From NCBI GenBank assembly GCA_964457405.1, contig CAYWEP010000025.1, positions 1 through 14,736 of the forward strand: a stretch of DNA of 14,736 bases, given 5' to 3'. Made by a program: the position numbers and the translations under genes. Shown here one piece after another: positions 5,470 to 12,406 of the stretch. The DNA comes from CAYWEP01 sp964457405. Lineage in GTDB: Bacteria > Patescibacteriota > Microgenomatia > Levybacterales > UBA12049. The notes beneath the pieces were generated by a model. That model searched no databases. It was not told where the DNA came from and was given only the letters and a program-made list of their open reading frames with translations. The stretch's first letter is position 1. Every line of letters starts with the position of its first letter.

Positions 5470-7020
5470 ATGAGTTACAATACACATATGTTTTGGGCGG
5501 ATAAAGAAGCGCAAGAGATAAAAAAACGAAATCTCCCTCTTGAGTGGATTGATGATATGAAGACGCCGTCTGGCAAGATCCATGTTGGCGCACTTCGTGG
5601 TGTTGTAATTCATGATCTTGCGTATAAAGCGCTTAAAAATGCCGGTGTTGAAGCGAAATACACATATGTTTTTGATAATCATGACCCCATGGATTCGTTA
5701 CCCATCTATTTGCCTAAAGAAAAGTTTGAGAAATACATGGGAACGCCTCTCTATAAAATTCCGTCTCCTATCGAAGGATATGCAAATTATGCAGAGTATT
5801 ATGCAAAAGATTTTATCAACGCATTTGAGGCAATCGGATGCCATCCGGAAATTCTCTGGGCAAATAAGATTTATGAAAGCGGTCAGATGAACGATAGTAT
5901 CCGTTTATGTCTTGATAAAGCAGAGATAATCAGGGAGGTATATGAGCAGTTGTATAAAAAACCGCTCGCAAAGGATTGGTATCCGTATCAGGTCTACTGT
6001 CCGAATTGTGGGAAAGTGTCAACGACAAAAGTGTATGACTGGGATGGAGAATTTGTTCATTTTACCTGTGATATCGACCGACTCGATTGGACCAAAGGAT
6101 GCGGGTATAAAGGCAAAGTATCTCCTTTCAGTTCGAAAGGCCATGTTGCCGGCAAACTCCCCTGGAAAATCGAGTGGGCGGTGAAATGGAAAGTCATTGG
6201 CGTGACGGTTGAAGGTGCTGGCAAAGATCACATGTCTGCAGGCGGATCACACGACTTAGCGTCACTTATTTGTGAGCGGGTGATTAATTATCCTGTGCCG
6301 TATCCGTTGCCATATGAGTTCTTTTTGGTTGGTGGTAAGAAAATGTCTTCATCAAAGGGTTTGGGATCATCTGCGTCTGAAATGGTTGAGATTTTACCAC
6401 CTGAGATCTTACGATTCTTAATGGTCAAAACAAAAATGAATCAGGCAATCAACTTTGATCCAGCAGGCGATACGATTCCGAAACTGTTTGACGATTATCA
6501 GAAAACAGCGATTGCATATGAGGCACAAAAAAAAGGCTTAAAAGCAGATGGGGATTTAGCAAGAGCTTTTGAATACTCACAGATAGATGGTATTAAGAAA
6601 TCGCCGTCTGTTCGGTTTTCTGTTCTTGCCCAATGGGTCCAGATGCCTAATATGCAAGAACATATAAAAAAAGAAGGACTTGAGGAATGGGCAAAATATG
6701 CACGGATGTGGGTTGAAAAATTTGCGCCAGAGTCTGAAAGATTTACTCTTCAAAAAGAGTTACCGGAGGCGGTAAAACAATTATCAGAAAAACAGAAAAT
6801 ATATCTCAAGCATATTACGCAAAAGATTAACAGAGATTGGGATGCAGAAGAGTTGCAAAAAATGCTCTATGAATGGGCGAAAGAACTGGGAGTTTCATCC
6901 AAAGAGGCCTTTTCCGCAATCTATACGGCGTTGCTTGGGAAAAACCACGGACCGAAGGCTGGATGGCTTATCGTATCGTTAGATAAGACGTTTGTACAAC
7001 GACGATTTCAAGAAGTGTAA
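5470..7020 (+). CDS. lysS: Lysyl-tRNA synthetase, class I
   Basis: Charges tRNA-Lys with lysine using ATP. It belongs to the class I (archaeal-type) enzymes, unrelated to the class II LysRS of most bacteria. From the ATG at 5470 it is 516 residues, normal for class I. Motifs are TPSGKIHVGALRG (32-44; HIGH-like HVGA), KMSSSKG (291-297) and GAGKDHMSAGGSHD (249-262). Cysteines C177, C180, C200 and C211 (CPNC...C...C) form a probable zinc knuckle. An in-frame ATG at 5464 is only one base from the AGGAG ribosome-binding site (5458-5462), whereas the ATG at 5470 has a seven-base spacing, so the latter was chosen. It follows the nucleotidyltransferase by 46 bases and precedes rdgB by five. Transcription may be controlled by the leader at 4777-4869. 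Confidence 0.96.
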   Translation: MSYNTHMFWADKEAQEIKKRNLPLEWIDDMKTPSGKIHVGALRGVVIHDLAYKALKNAGVEAKYTYVFDNHDPMDSLPIYLPKEKFEKYMGTPLYKIPSPIEGYANYAEYYAKDFINAFEAIGCHPEILWANKIYESGQMNDSIRLCLDKAEIIREVYEQLYKKPLAKDWYPYQVYCPNCGKVSTTKVYDWDGEFVHFTCDIDRLDWTKGCGYKGKVSPFSSKGHVAGKLPWKIEWAVKWKVIGVTVEGAGKDHMSAGGSHDLASLICERVINYPVPYPLPYEFFLVGGKKMSSSKGLGSSASEMVEILPPEILRFLMVKTKMNQAINFDPAGDTIPKLFDDYQKTAIAYEAQKKGLKADGDLARAFEYSQIDGIKKSPSVRFSVLAQWVQMPNMQEHIKKEGLEEWAKYARMWVEKFAPESERFTLQKELPEAVKQLSEKQKIYLKHITQKINRDWDAEELQKMLYEWAKELGVSSKEAFSAIYTALLGKNHGPKAGWLIVSLDKTFVQRRFQEV

Positions 7021-7025
7021 ACTGC

Positions 7026-7637
7026 ATGCAAAAGCTGCTGATTGCTACGAAGAATAAAGGAAAGTTGCGGGAGTTTAGGGAGTTTTTTTCGGATTTACCG
7101 GCGGAGCTTGTTTCGCTGTCAGATTTAAACATTAGCGATGACGTTGTGGAGGATGAGAAGACGTATGAAGAAAACTCACAGAAAAAGGCTGTGTTTTATG
7201 CGAAAAAATCAGGACTTCCTGCGATTGCAGATGATGGGGGGCTTGAGATTTCGGCGTTAAACGGGACACCTGGGGTTCGGAGCCGGCGGTGGCTTGGACA
7301 TGATTCGACAGATGAGGAGTTGATTTCTCATATGAACAAAGTTGCGGCAGATTTGCCAGATGATAATCGAGCTGCGCGTTTTGTAACGGTTGTTTCTTTT
7401 TCTCTTCCTGATGGCCGAGTATGGAGCACTCGGGGTGAGGCGGATGGAATCATTGCTAAAAAGCCATTATTAAAACTCTTGCATGGATATCCATACCGTT
7501 CATTTTTCTTTTTGCCAGAGATACAGAAATACTATCATGAATCAGATCTCAACGCCGAAGAAATGGAAAAATACAACCATCGTTTTAAAGCTGTTACGAA
7601 GCTTAAGCCAATTATTATCCGCATCCTCAAGCCTTAA
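7026..7637 (+). CDS. rdgB: RdgB/HAM1-family nucleoside-triphosphate pyrophosphatase, divergent
   Basis: Family members hydrolyse XTP/ITP/dITP to monophosphate and pyrophosphate, cleaning the nucleotide pool. The 203-residue protein begins with the phosphate-binding TKNKGK (8-13), followed by TYEENSQKKA, ADDGGLEI (68-75, catalytic D69-D70) and GTPGVRSRRWLG (80-91). The C-terminal third departs from the family: where RdgB has GFGYDPIF this protein has GYPYRSFFFLPE (154-165), and SHR becomes NHR (184-186). The serine of ADDSGL is glycine. These positions contact the purine base in E. coli RdgB, so specificity may differ. It starts five bases after the lysS stop and is the last gene of the operon. 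No clear terminator follows. Confidence 0.82.
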   Translation: MQKLLIATKNKGKLREFREFFSDLPAELVSLSDLNISDDVVEDEKTYEENSQKKAVFYAKKSGLPAIADDGGLEISALNGTPGVRSRRWLGHDSTDEELISHMNKVAADLPDDNRAARFVTVVSFSLPDGRVWSTRGEADGIIAKKPLLKLLHGYPYRSFFFLPEIQKYYHESDLNAEEMEKYNHRFKAVTKLKPIIIRILKP

Positions 7638-7659
7638 AATTTTTACTTTTTATTTGTGG

Positions 7660-7687
7660 TTTTGACTTTTGATTTTTGAGTTTTGAT
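7660..7687. repeat. Four tandem heptamers (TTTTGAN)
   Basis: TTTTGAC, TTTTGAT, TTTTGAG and TTTTGAT are exactly contiguous, with only the seventh base varying. The tract fills the space between rdgB and the PEGA gene and supplies a possible -35 (TTGAGT, 7676-7681) for the promoter below. Repeat number could alter promoter spacing or phasing. Confidence 0.75.
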
Positions 7688-7705
7688 CTTCCGTTATGCT
7701 ATAGT
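7676..7705 (+). promoter_or_regulatory. Promoter of the PEGA-SH3b gene
   Basis: The extended -10 TGCTATAGT (7697-7705) is preceded by TTGAGT (7676-7681) at 18 bases, the latter lying inside the heptamer repeat. The transcript would start near 7712, only about 11 bases before the ATG at 7723. There is no convincing Shine-Dalgarno. Confidence 0.6.
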
Positions 7706-7722
7706 ATCTTAATTCTTTCCTG

Positions 7723-8565
7723 ATGAAGAGATTACTCTTTTTCATTATCCCTGCTTTTATTCTCGCAGTCATCCTTATTTTGAGCTATCAATTCTTTTTC
7801 CTTAAAAAAAATGTAAAAGGAGCGCTTCAGGTAACCAGTAACCCTAGGACCAAAGTATATCTTGATGAGAAGCTCATTGGTCAAACGCCGCTTTGTAAAT
7901 GTGAGGCAGCAGACATGCTAGGGGTTGGTTCGTATACGCTTCGGCTTGTCCCTCTTGATCCGGCACTGAGCGAATATCAGGAGAAAATTGAGATAGCTCC
8001 GTCTGTGTTGACAGTTGTTGATAGGAAATTTGCAAAAGGCGCTGCATCTGACGGGAGCGTTATTTTTCTCACAGCGTTATCCGAGAAAACAGATTCATCC
8101 CTTCTTGTGCTTTCTCTGCCTGACAAAGCAGACGTTTTTATGGATAATGCACCTGTCGGCCAGTCCCCGCTTGTCCTTTCAGACCTGACCGAATCGGATC
8201 ATGCATTACGGATCAAAAAGGAGGGATACAAAGACAAGGTCGTCCGCATCCGTACGCCAAAAGGGTATAAGCTTACTACCAGAATCTATTTAGGAATTGA
8301 TGAAGCAAAGATAGAGAAAGTAGCATCTCCTTCCGGAGACTTGTCGCCAACGCCAAGGAAAAACGCAACGGTTGTTATTTTGCAAACGCCGAATGGATTT
8401 CTTCGCGTTCGAGAAGATGCATCTCTTACCGCGACAGAGATAGATCGTGTATCGCCCGGTGAGACGTTTGAAGTGGTAGATGAGAAAAGCGGGTGGTATC
8501 AAATAAAACTTGAAAGTGGAGAAAAAGGATGGATAAGCTCGCGGTACGCAGAAAAGCAAGAATAG
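7723..8565 (+). CDS. Membrane-anchored PEGA-PEGA-SH3b protein
   Basis: A 280-residue protein. Residues 4-27 (LLFFIIPAFILAVILILSY) form a signal anchor after MKR, with no lipobox cysteine. Two PEGA-type beta domains follow: ~35-105 (GALQVTSNPRTKVYLDEKLIGQTPL) and ~124-193 (LLVLSLPDKADVFMDNAPVGQSPL, HALRIKKEGYKDKVVRI). After a Ser/Pro linker (~203-214) comes a bacterial SH3 domain at ~216-277 (NGFLRVREDASLTATEIDRVSPGE, WYQIKLESGEKGWISSRYA). PEGA domains are associated with surface proteins and SH3b with binding to wall peptides, so this is probably an extracytoplasmic envelope protein. No catalytic domain is seen. It has its own promoter and converges on the ubiA-like gene, whose stop is one base away. 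Confidence 0.85.
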   Translation: MKRLLFFIIPAFILAVILILSYQFFFLKKNVKGALQVTSNPRTKVYLDEKLIGQTPLCKCEAADMLGVGSYTLRLVPLDPALSEYQEKIEIAPSVLTVVDRKFAKGAASDGSVIFLTALSEKTDSSLLVLSLPDKADVFMDNAPVGQSPLVLSDLTESDHALRIKKEGYKDKVVRIRTPKGYKLTTRIYLGIDEAKIEKVASPSGDLSPTPRKNATVVILQTPNGFLRVREDASLTATEIDRVSPGETFEVVDEKSGWYQIKLESGEKGWISSRYAEKQE

Positions 8566-8580
8566 TTTATGCGCCTATTC
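8560..8580. terminator. Possible shared terminator between convergent genes
   Basis: GAATAG (8560-8565) and CTATTC (8575-8580) form a 6-bp stem with a 9-base loop covering both stop codons of the convergent genes. On the minus strand it is followed by TTGCTTTTC, a weak U-rich tail, so it may end the glycan operon. There is no U run on the plus side. Confidence 0.3.
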
Positions 8581-9511
8581 CGTAGATGATGAGGATGACG
8601 AGAAACCCCCAGGCGAGGACTGTTGCCAAAAGCGACTTATCGGAAAAGAGCACTCTTTCGGGGCTTTCTCCCTGATGCTTTTCGTATATATCTTGAAGAT
8701 AGCGCATTAACCCATAGACGACCGGTATGATTGTTACCATCAGCCATTTTCTATTAAGGTAGTCCGGTAAAAATTGGGGAAGGAGAAACTCATTGGTAGC
8801 GGATAGAGTATTTGAGTACCCCAAAAAGGTAAAAAGCGCATAGGAAATAAATGTTGACGTCGCAAAAATTGACGCATAGACATCAAGTAGTCGCTCAGAG
8901 TAGTGAGAAAGCGATTTTCTCACGACAGCGATGTTTGCTTCGGCGTGCTCTGAGATGAGTGTCAACTCACGCCGTCTTTTGCCGATAGCAAGAAAAAGCG
9001 ACAATGAGATCGTTGTCAAAAGCAACCACACCGATATATGGAATCCTCCGACAACTTCTCCCGCGTAGACTCGAAGAATGTATCCTCCGGCAAGTGCCAA
9101 AATATCAATAACCGCGATGTGCTTTAGAAATGCAGAATAAGAAAACTGAAGCAAGAGATAGACAACGGCGATTAAAAAAAATGCCGGGGTGAGGAAAAAG
9201 CTCCAAATGAGTGATACGAAAATGAGCACTATCGCAATTACCGTTGCAGTTGATAGTGATACATCATCATGCGCAAGTGGTCGAAATTTTTTAAATGGAT
9301 GTTGACGGTCCTTATCAATATCAAAGATATCATTGATGATGTAAATACCGCTTGAAATTCCGCAGAAAATAAAGAAACCATATATGACGTTCTCAAGTGC
9401 AATGGGGTTAAATAATTCACCAGTGAAGATGAGTGCAGCAAAGACAGCGAGGTTTTTAATCCACTGTCTCGGCCGAAGCAAACGCAAGATATCACGAAGT
9501 GACTTTTTCAT
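8567..9511 (-). CDS. UbiA-family prenyltransferase, DPPR-synthase-like
   Basis: Integral membrane prenyltransferase of 314 residues with about nine hydrophobic helices. The N-terminal LRPRQWIKN (12-20) and the aspartate motif NDIFDIDKDRQHPFKKFRPLA (60-80, with D61, D64, D68) match decaprenyl-phosphate phosphoribosyltransferase (mycobacterial Rv3806c) better than quinone or heme prenyltransferases. A second conserved block is SAFLKHIAVIDILALAGGYILR. The mycobacterial enzyme joins PRPP to decaprenyl phosphate, giving the precursor of decaprenyl-phosphoryl arabinose. Here it would make a polyprenyl-phosphate pentose donor for the membrane glycosyltransferases upstream, which is inference; no DprE1/DprE2 epimerase genes are in the window. 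The start overlaps the preceding gene by 20 bases, with a weak AAGG before the ATG. Last gene of the minus-strand cluster. Confidence 0.86.
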   Translation of the reverse strand: MKKSLRDILRLLRPRQWIKNLAVFAALIFTGELFNPIALENVIYGFFIFCGISSGIYIINDIFDIDKDRQHPFKKFRPLAHDDVSLSTATVIAIVLIFVSLIWSFFLTPAFFLIAVVYLLLQFSYSAFLKHIAVIDILALAGGYILRVYAGEVVGGFHISVWLLLTTISLSLFLAIGKRRRELTLISEHAEANIAVVRKSLSHYSERLLDVYASIFATSTFISYALFTFLGYSNTLSATNEFLLPQFLPDYLNRKWLMVTIIPVVYGLMRYLQDIYEKHQGESPERVLFSDKSLLATVLAWGFLVILIIYGIGA

Positions 9512-10574
9512 GCCTTACGAGCAAATGCAAAAAAAACAGTGCTCCACCAACAATCACAATGAGCATGACAATCGCAAATGCCTTACTCCTACTTTGTAGC
9601 GCTAGTGAAATCGATCCTAATATAGCAGAAATACACCAATAAAACAACGCAATTTTTCGCTGTCCAAAACCAAGTTTCAATAGAAGATGGTGGAGGTGTT
9701 TATTATCATGCCAGAAAGGCGACCGCCCGCTCAGAACCCTTCGCAAAATAGTGAAGAGCGCATCAACTGTCGGGACCCCCATAACAAGAATCGCTGTTGC
9801 TAATTTTGCGCTTGAAAGGATCGAGACAACTGCAAGGAGGAGGTAAAGACTCGTTGCGCCGTAGCCTGGGAAAATCTTAGCAGGATAAAAATTAAAGAGC
9901 AAAAAGCCAATTGATGCTCCTGCGATGATAAATGATAACTTTGCATCAATCAGAGCGGTTTCTTGGATATTGGGAAAGCGAAGGCTTAATAGTCCAATGA
10001 CAATTGCCGAGATGGCAACAATGCCTGGCATTTGCCCATCGACCCCTTTACTCCAGTTGAGCATATTCATCACCCAGATAATCCAAATGATTGCAATGAC
10101 TGATCCTAAGTCAAAAGCGAAAATCCCAGGGAGACGGAAAACAATCGTATCCAAATGGAGAATGCCACCCAGTGGATTGGTAATAAATGGGACGTTGACG
10201 CCGCTGCTAACAACGATAACGGCACAGAGAATATTGATGAAGAATCGAAGATACGGTGAAACGTCTTTGGCAACAGCATTGAGCTTATCGTCAATAACAC
10301 CAATAGCAAGTGCAAGAAACGCTGCAATATACAACGAAAACGTCACGTTATTTAGCGGTAAAAAGAAGAGTCCTGAGACAAACGTTCCGATAAAAAGCGG
10401 AATCCCGCCTCCTCGCGGGACTGGTTTTCGGTGGATAACGCCTGGGTGTTTGTGAATCGTTGGATCATCAAGAATATTGAGTCGTCGCATAAGGCGGATA
10501 ACAAGTGGCGTCGTGAGCGTTGTCACGGCAAATGCGACTAAAAATGGAGGAAGGATTATAGTAAAAATGTTCAT
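9492..10574 (-). CDS. WecA/MraY-type polyprenyl-phosphate sugar-1-phosphate transferase
   Basis: Membrane enzyme family (GT4/PNPT) that transfers a HexNAc-1-phosphate from UDP-sugar to polyprenyl phosphate, starting a glycan lipid. From the ATG at 10574 it is 360 residues with about ten helices. Motifs are PRGGGIPL (53-60), IDDK with D95-D96, NMLNWSKGVDG (170-180), NFYPAKIFPGYGAT (228-241) and HDNKHLHHLLLKLG (289-302). The GD(S/T)GS motif, with its metal-binding aspartate, reads GYGAT here, which is unusual. The frame is open upstream to 10649, but 10574 fits the family and lies one base after the previous stop (TGATATG), indicating coupling. The presence of murB implies a separate MraY elsewhere, so this one more likely serves another surface glycan. 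Confidence 0.88.
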   Translation of the reverse strand: MNIFTIILPPFLVAFAVTTLTTPLVIRLMRRLNILDDPTIHKHPGVIHRKPVPRGGGIPLFIGTFVSGLFFLPLNNVTFSLYIAAFLALAIGVIDDKLNAVAKDVSPYLRFFINILCAVIVVSSGVNVPFITNPLGGILHLDTIVFRLPGIFAFDLGSVIAIIWIIWVMNMLNWSKGVDGQMPGIVAISAIVIGLLSLRFPNIQETALIDAKLSFIIAGASIGFLLFNFYPAKIFPGYGATSLYLLLAVVSILSSAKLATAILVMGVPTVDALFTILRRVLSGRSPFWHDNKHLHHLLLKLGFGQRKIALFYWCISAILGSISLALQSRSKAFAIVMLIVIVGGALFFLHLLVRHEKVTS

Positions 10575-10575
10575 A

Positions 10576-10929
10576 TCAAACCATAAGCTGAACAATGCGA
10601 ACAATAAAAATAATTGATAAAAGGGCAAGAAGCATATTGATGACACCAAGAATACGCGATATGAGCGGCATACGTTCGTAAAATGCAGAAGAAAGTGTAA
10701 TGTTTACGAGGCAAATGCCGCTAGCAAGGAGCAGGGGGAGAAAAATGAATAATTTCTCAGCGAGTCTTCCCTCACCCCACGGGAGTTGGTTGAAAAGAGG
10801 AATCACTGGCGGAATATGGTTAAAGCGTAAAACGATATAGATAAACTGCAAGATCAATAACCCAACAGTTATTATCGTTGCCAAACGGATAATTTTATCT
10901 GCGGTTATTCTTCTAATAAACACGTTCAT
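10576..10929 (-). CDS. Small three-helix membrane protein, unknown function
   Basis: A 117-residue protein with three hydrophobic helices at about 15-35, 60-80 and 88-115. The loop between helices 1 and 2 reads RFNHIPPVIPLFNQLPWGEGRLAEK. The proline-rich IPP.IPL(F/H)N pattern recalls the loop of DUF1648 membrane proteins, but this resemblance is weak. The N-terminus overlaps the GT39-type gene by 17 bases, and its stop is one base from the WecA-type start, so it is translated within the cluster. An accessory role in glycan-lipid assembly is guessed from location only. Confidence 0.75.
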   Translation of the reverse strand: MNVFIRRITADKIIRLATIITVGLLILQFIYIVLRFNHIPPVIPLFNQLPWGEGRLAEKLFIFLPLLLASGICLVNITLSSAFYERMPLISRILGVINMLLALLSIIFIVRIVQLMV

Positions 10930-12406
10930 AAATAGTAGTATCTCTTATGCGTATTTTTTGCTGATATTCAAGAAGTGAGAAGGGGTAGGGGGCAGCATCG
11001 TGCATAAGAACAACATATTTCGTTTTTGCCTTTTGCAAAACATTTTCTGTTTCTGAAAGCGCTTTGTCTCCTGCTATATGGTATGCAACAGTATATCTTC
11101 CAGGCGGAAGCGTTCCCGAAAGGACATACATCTGTGCGCTATTTCCCCAAATAAAAATTCCCTCATTCTTATTCGGGAGGTTTTTCAAATAGCGAGCAAC
11201 TTCATAATCCCGCGGCACATCGTTATCGAAGAAGGCTTGGAAGTCAGAAACACTCCGTTGTCCTAAGAGAAACGTTGCGAAATTTTGATAATACGTAGCT
11301 GGTTTTTTGTATTTATTAATATCTGGAAGATCAAACTGTCTTGATAAAAGGAAAAGTGTCAGGAGAAACCCGGCTGGAATAAAGAGAGATTTTTTCCAGT
11401 AAGAGAAAGTAAGCCCGAGTGCTAAGCAAAAACTTGGGAGTGCGACGAGAATATAGTGCGTGTACGGTCGATGAGAAAAGTATGCGTTAAAGACGGAAAA
11501 TGCAAGCCAGAGGAAAATAAAAAGAGCGCTTTTTGTAAGCGTATTTTTTTTTAAAAAAAGCAGTGCGACAAAAGACAAGAGGAGAATGAGCTTAAATATC
11601 AGTAACCCCTGTGGAATAAGAAACTCATTCTTATATCCGACATACCTGATATTTTGTAAAAAATTAGCTTCTAAAAAATTTGTCAGATTGCCTTGTATGA
11701 AAAAGTAAAAAAATGTCAGCAAAACGGGAAAGAGAAGTCCTAAAAGGAGCGATCCAAGTGACTGAAGCGGTAGCAAAGACAATGAGAAGCGTTTTGTCTT
11801 TTCCTCAAGAAAAGGAAGAAAGATTAAAAATATGGCAAATGCCGCAAGGTCAAAAACTGCAACAATTTTAAAGAGAAAAGCAATCCCTAAGAGTAGACCG
11901 GCAACGAATAACACTTTGTATTTAGTATTTAGTATTAAGTATTTAGTATTTTCGTGCTGATAGACGAGATATGCGGCAAGAAGAATCGGGAGGAGCATGA
12001 AATTTTCTGCATTTGCAATATTCCCCTCAACAAGAGGAAGCGAAAAAAGGACTGCAAATGCAATTGTTGTAATACTTGTAGCGTGTGATCCTCGGAACAT
12101 TTTTTTTGCGAGAAAATATACTACTACAACTGATGCTACTCCAAAGAGGATTGAGACAAGGCGAATCGTTTCCTGATCGCCATTAAAGAGAGCATAGAGC
12201 ATATAAAGAAGGGGGGGCTTATTGTCCCAGATACCGCTGTAAAGCGTTCTCCCATTTCTTAATGCAAATCCGATCGTTTGATAAATTCCTTCATCTCCAT
12301 ACCAATATGGTTCAATTAAGGAAGGTAGGCGAAGAAGGAAAAAGACAAAAGAAACAATAAGGAGAAAATGTACATCGTGCTGCCGATGGTTGGAGAGCGT
12401 TTTCAT
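10913..12406 (-). CDS. GT39/PMT-family membrane glycosyltransferase
   Basis: GT-C fold enzyme of 497 residues with about 11-12 hydrophobic helices. These enzymes use polyprenyl-phosphate-linked sugars on the outer face of the membrane. The first outer loop contains YWYGDEGIYQ with the catalytic-type D38-E39, followed by SGIWDNKPPLLYML (57-70), both typical of the PMT_2/ArnT-like group. A C-terminal non-membrane portion (~390-497) follows the helices. The acceptor and sugar are unknown. It overlaps the GT2 gene by 4 bases (ATGA) and the small membrane protein by 17. Residues 152-164 (ENTKYLILNTKYK) come from a heptamer DNA repeat expanded inside the gene, in a hydrophilic loop between helices. 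Confidence 0.87.
   Translation of the reverse strand: MKTLSNHRQHDVHFLLIVSFVFFLLRLPSLIEPYWYGDEGIYQTIGFALRNGRTLYSGIWDNKPPLLYMLYALFNGDQETIRLVSILFGVASVVVVYFLAKKMFRGSHATSITTIAFAVLFSLPLVEGNIANAENFMLLPILLAAYLVYQHENTKYLILNTKYKVLFVAGLLLGIAFLFKIVAVFDLAAFAIFLIFLPFLEEKTKRFSLSLLPLQSLGSLLLGLLFPVLLTFFYFFIQGNLTNFLEANFLQNIRYVGYKNEFLIPQGLLIFKLILLLSFVALLFLKKNTLTKSALFIFLWLAFSVFNAYFSHRPYTHYILVALPSFCLALGLTFSYWKKSLFIPAGFLLTLFLLSRQFDLPDINKYKKPATYYQNFATFLLGQRSVSDFQAFFDNDVPRDYEVARYLKNLPNKNEGIFIWGNSAQMYVLSGTLPPGRYTVAYHIAGDKALSETENVLQKAKTKYVVLMHDAAPYPFSLLEYQQKIRIRDTTIYERVY
11918..11952. repeat. Five tandem heptamers inside the GT39 gene (GTATTTA)
   Basis: GTATTTA, GTATTTA, GTATTAA, GTATTTA and GTATTTT are contiguous (35 bp). 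On the gene's strand this reads as repeated ACTAAAT-type units and encodes NTKYLI-LNTKYK, a seven-residue periodic peptide because three heptamers equal seven codons. The reading frame remains open. Confidence 0.85.

Noticed and set aside
5420..5473. A 17-codon ORF after AGAGGAGG, ending TGA in ATGA overlap with the lysS start
   Set aside because: The AGGAGG is only one base from this ATG, too close for initiation; the peptide has no lysine and the ORF may be chance. The ATGA overlap is noted but not enough to annotate a gene.
9925..10455. 176-codon plus-strand ORF opposite the WecA-type gene
   Set aside because: It is a shadow of a clearly conserved minus-strand gene and its product has no recognisable motif.
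10575..10649. Upstream extension of the WecA-type protein to 10649
   Set aside because: It would overlap the small membrane protein gene; the ATG at 10574, one base after that gene's stop, fits the family N-terminus.
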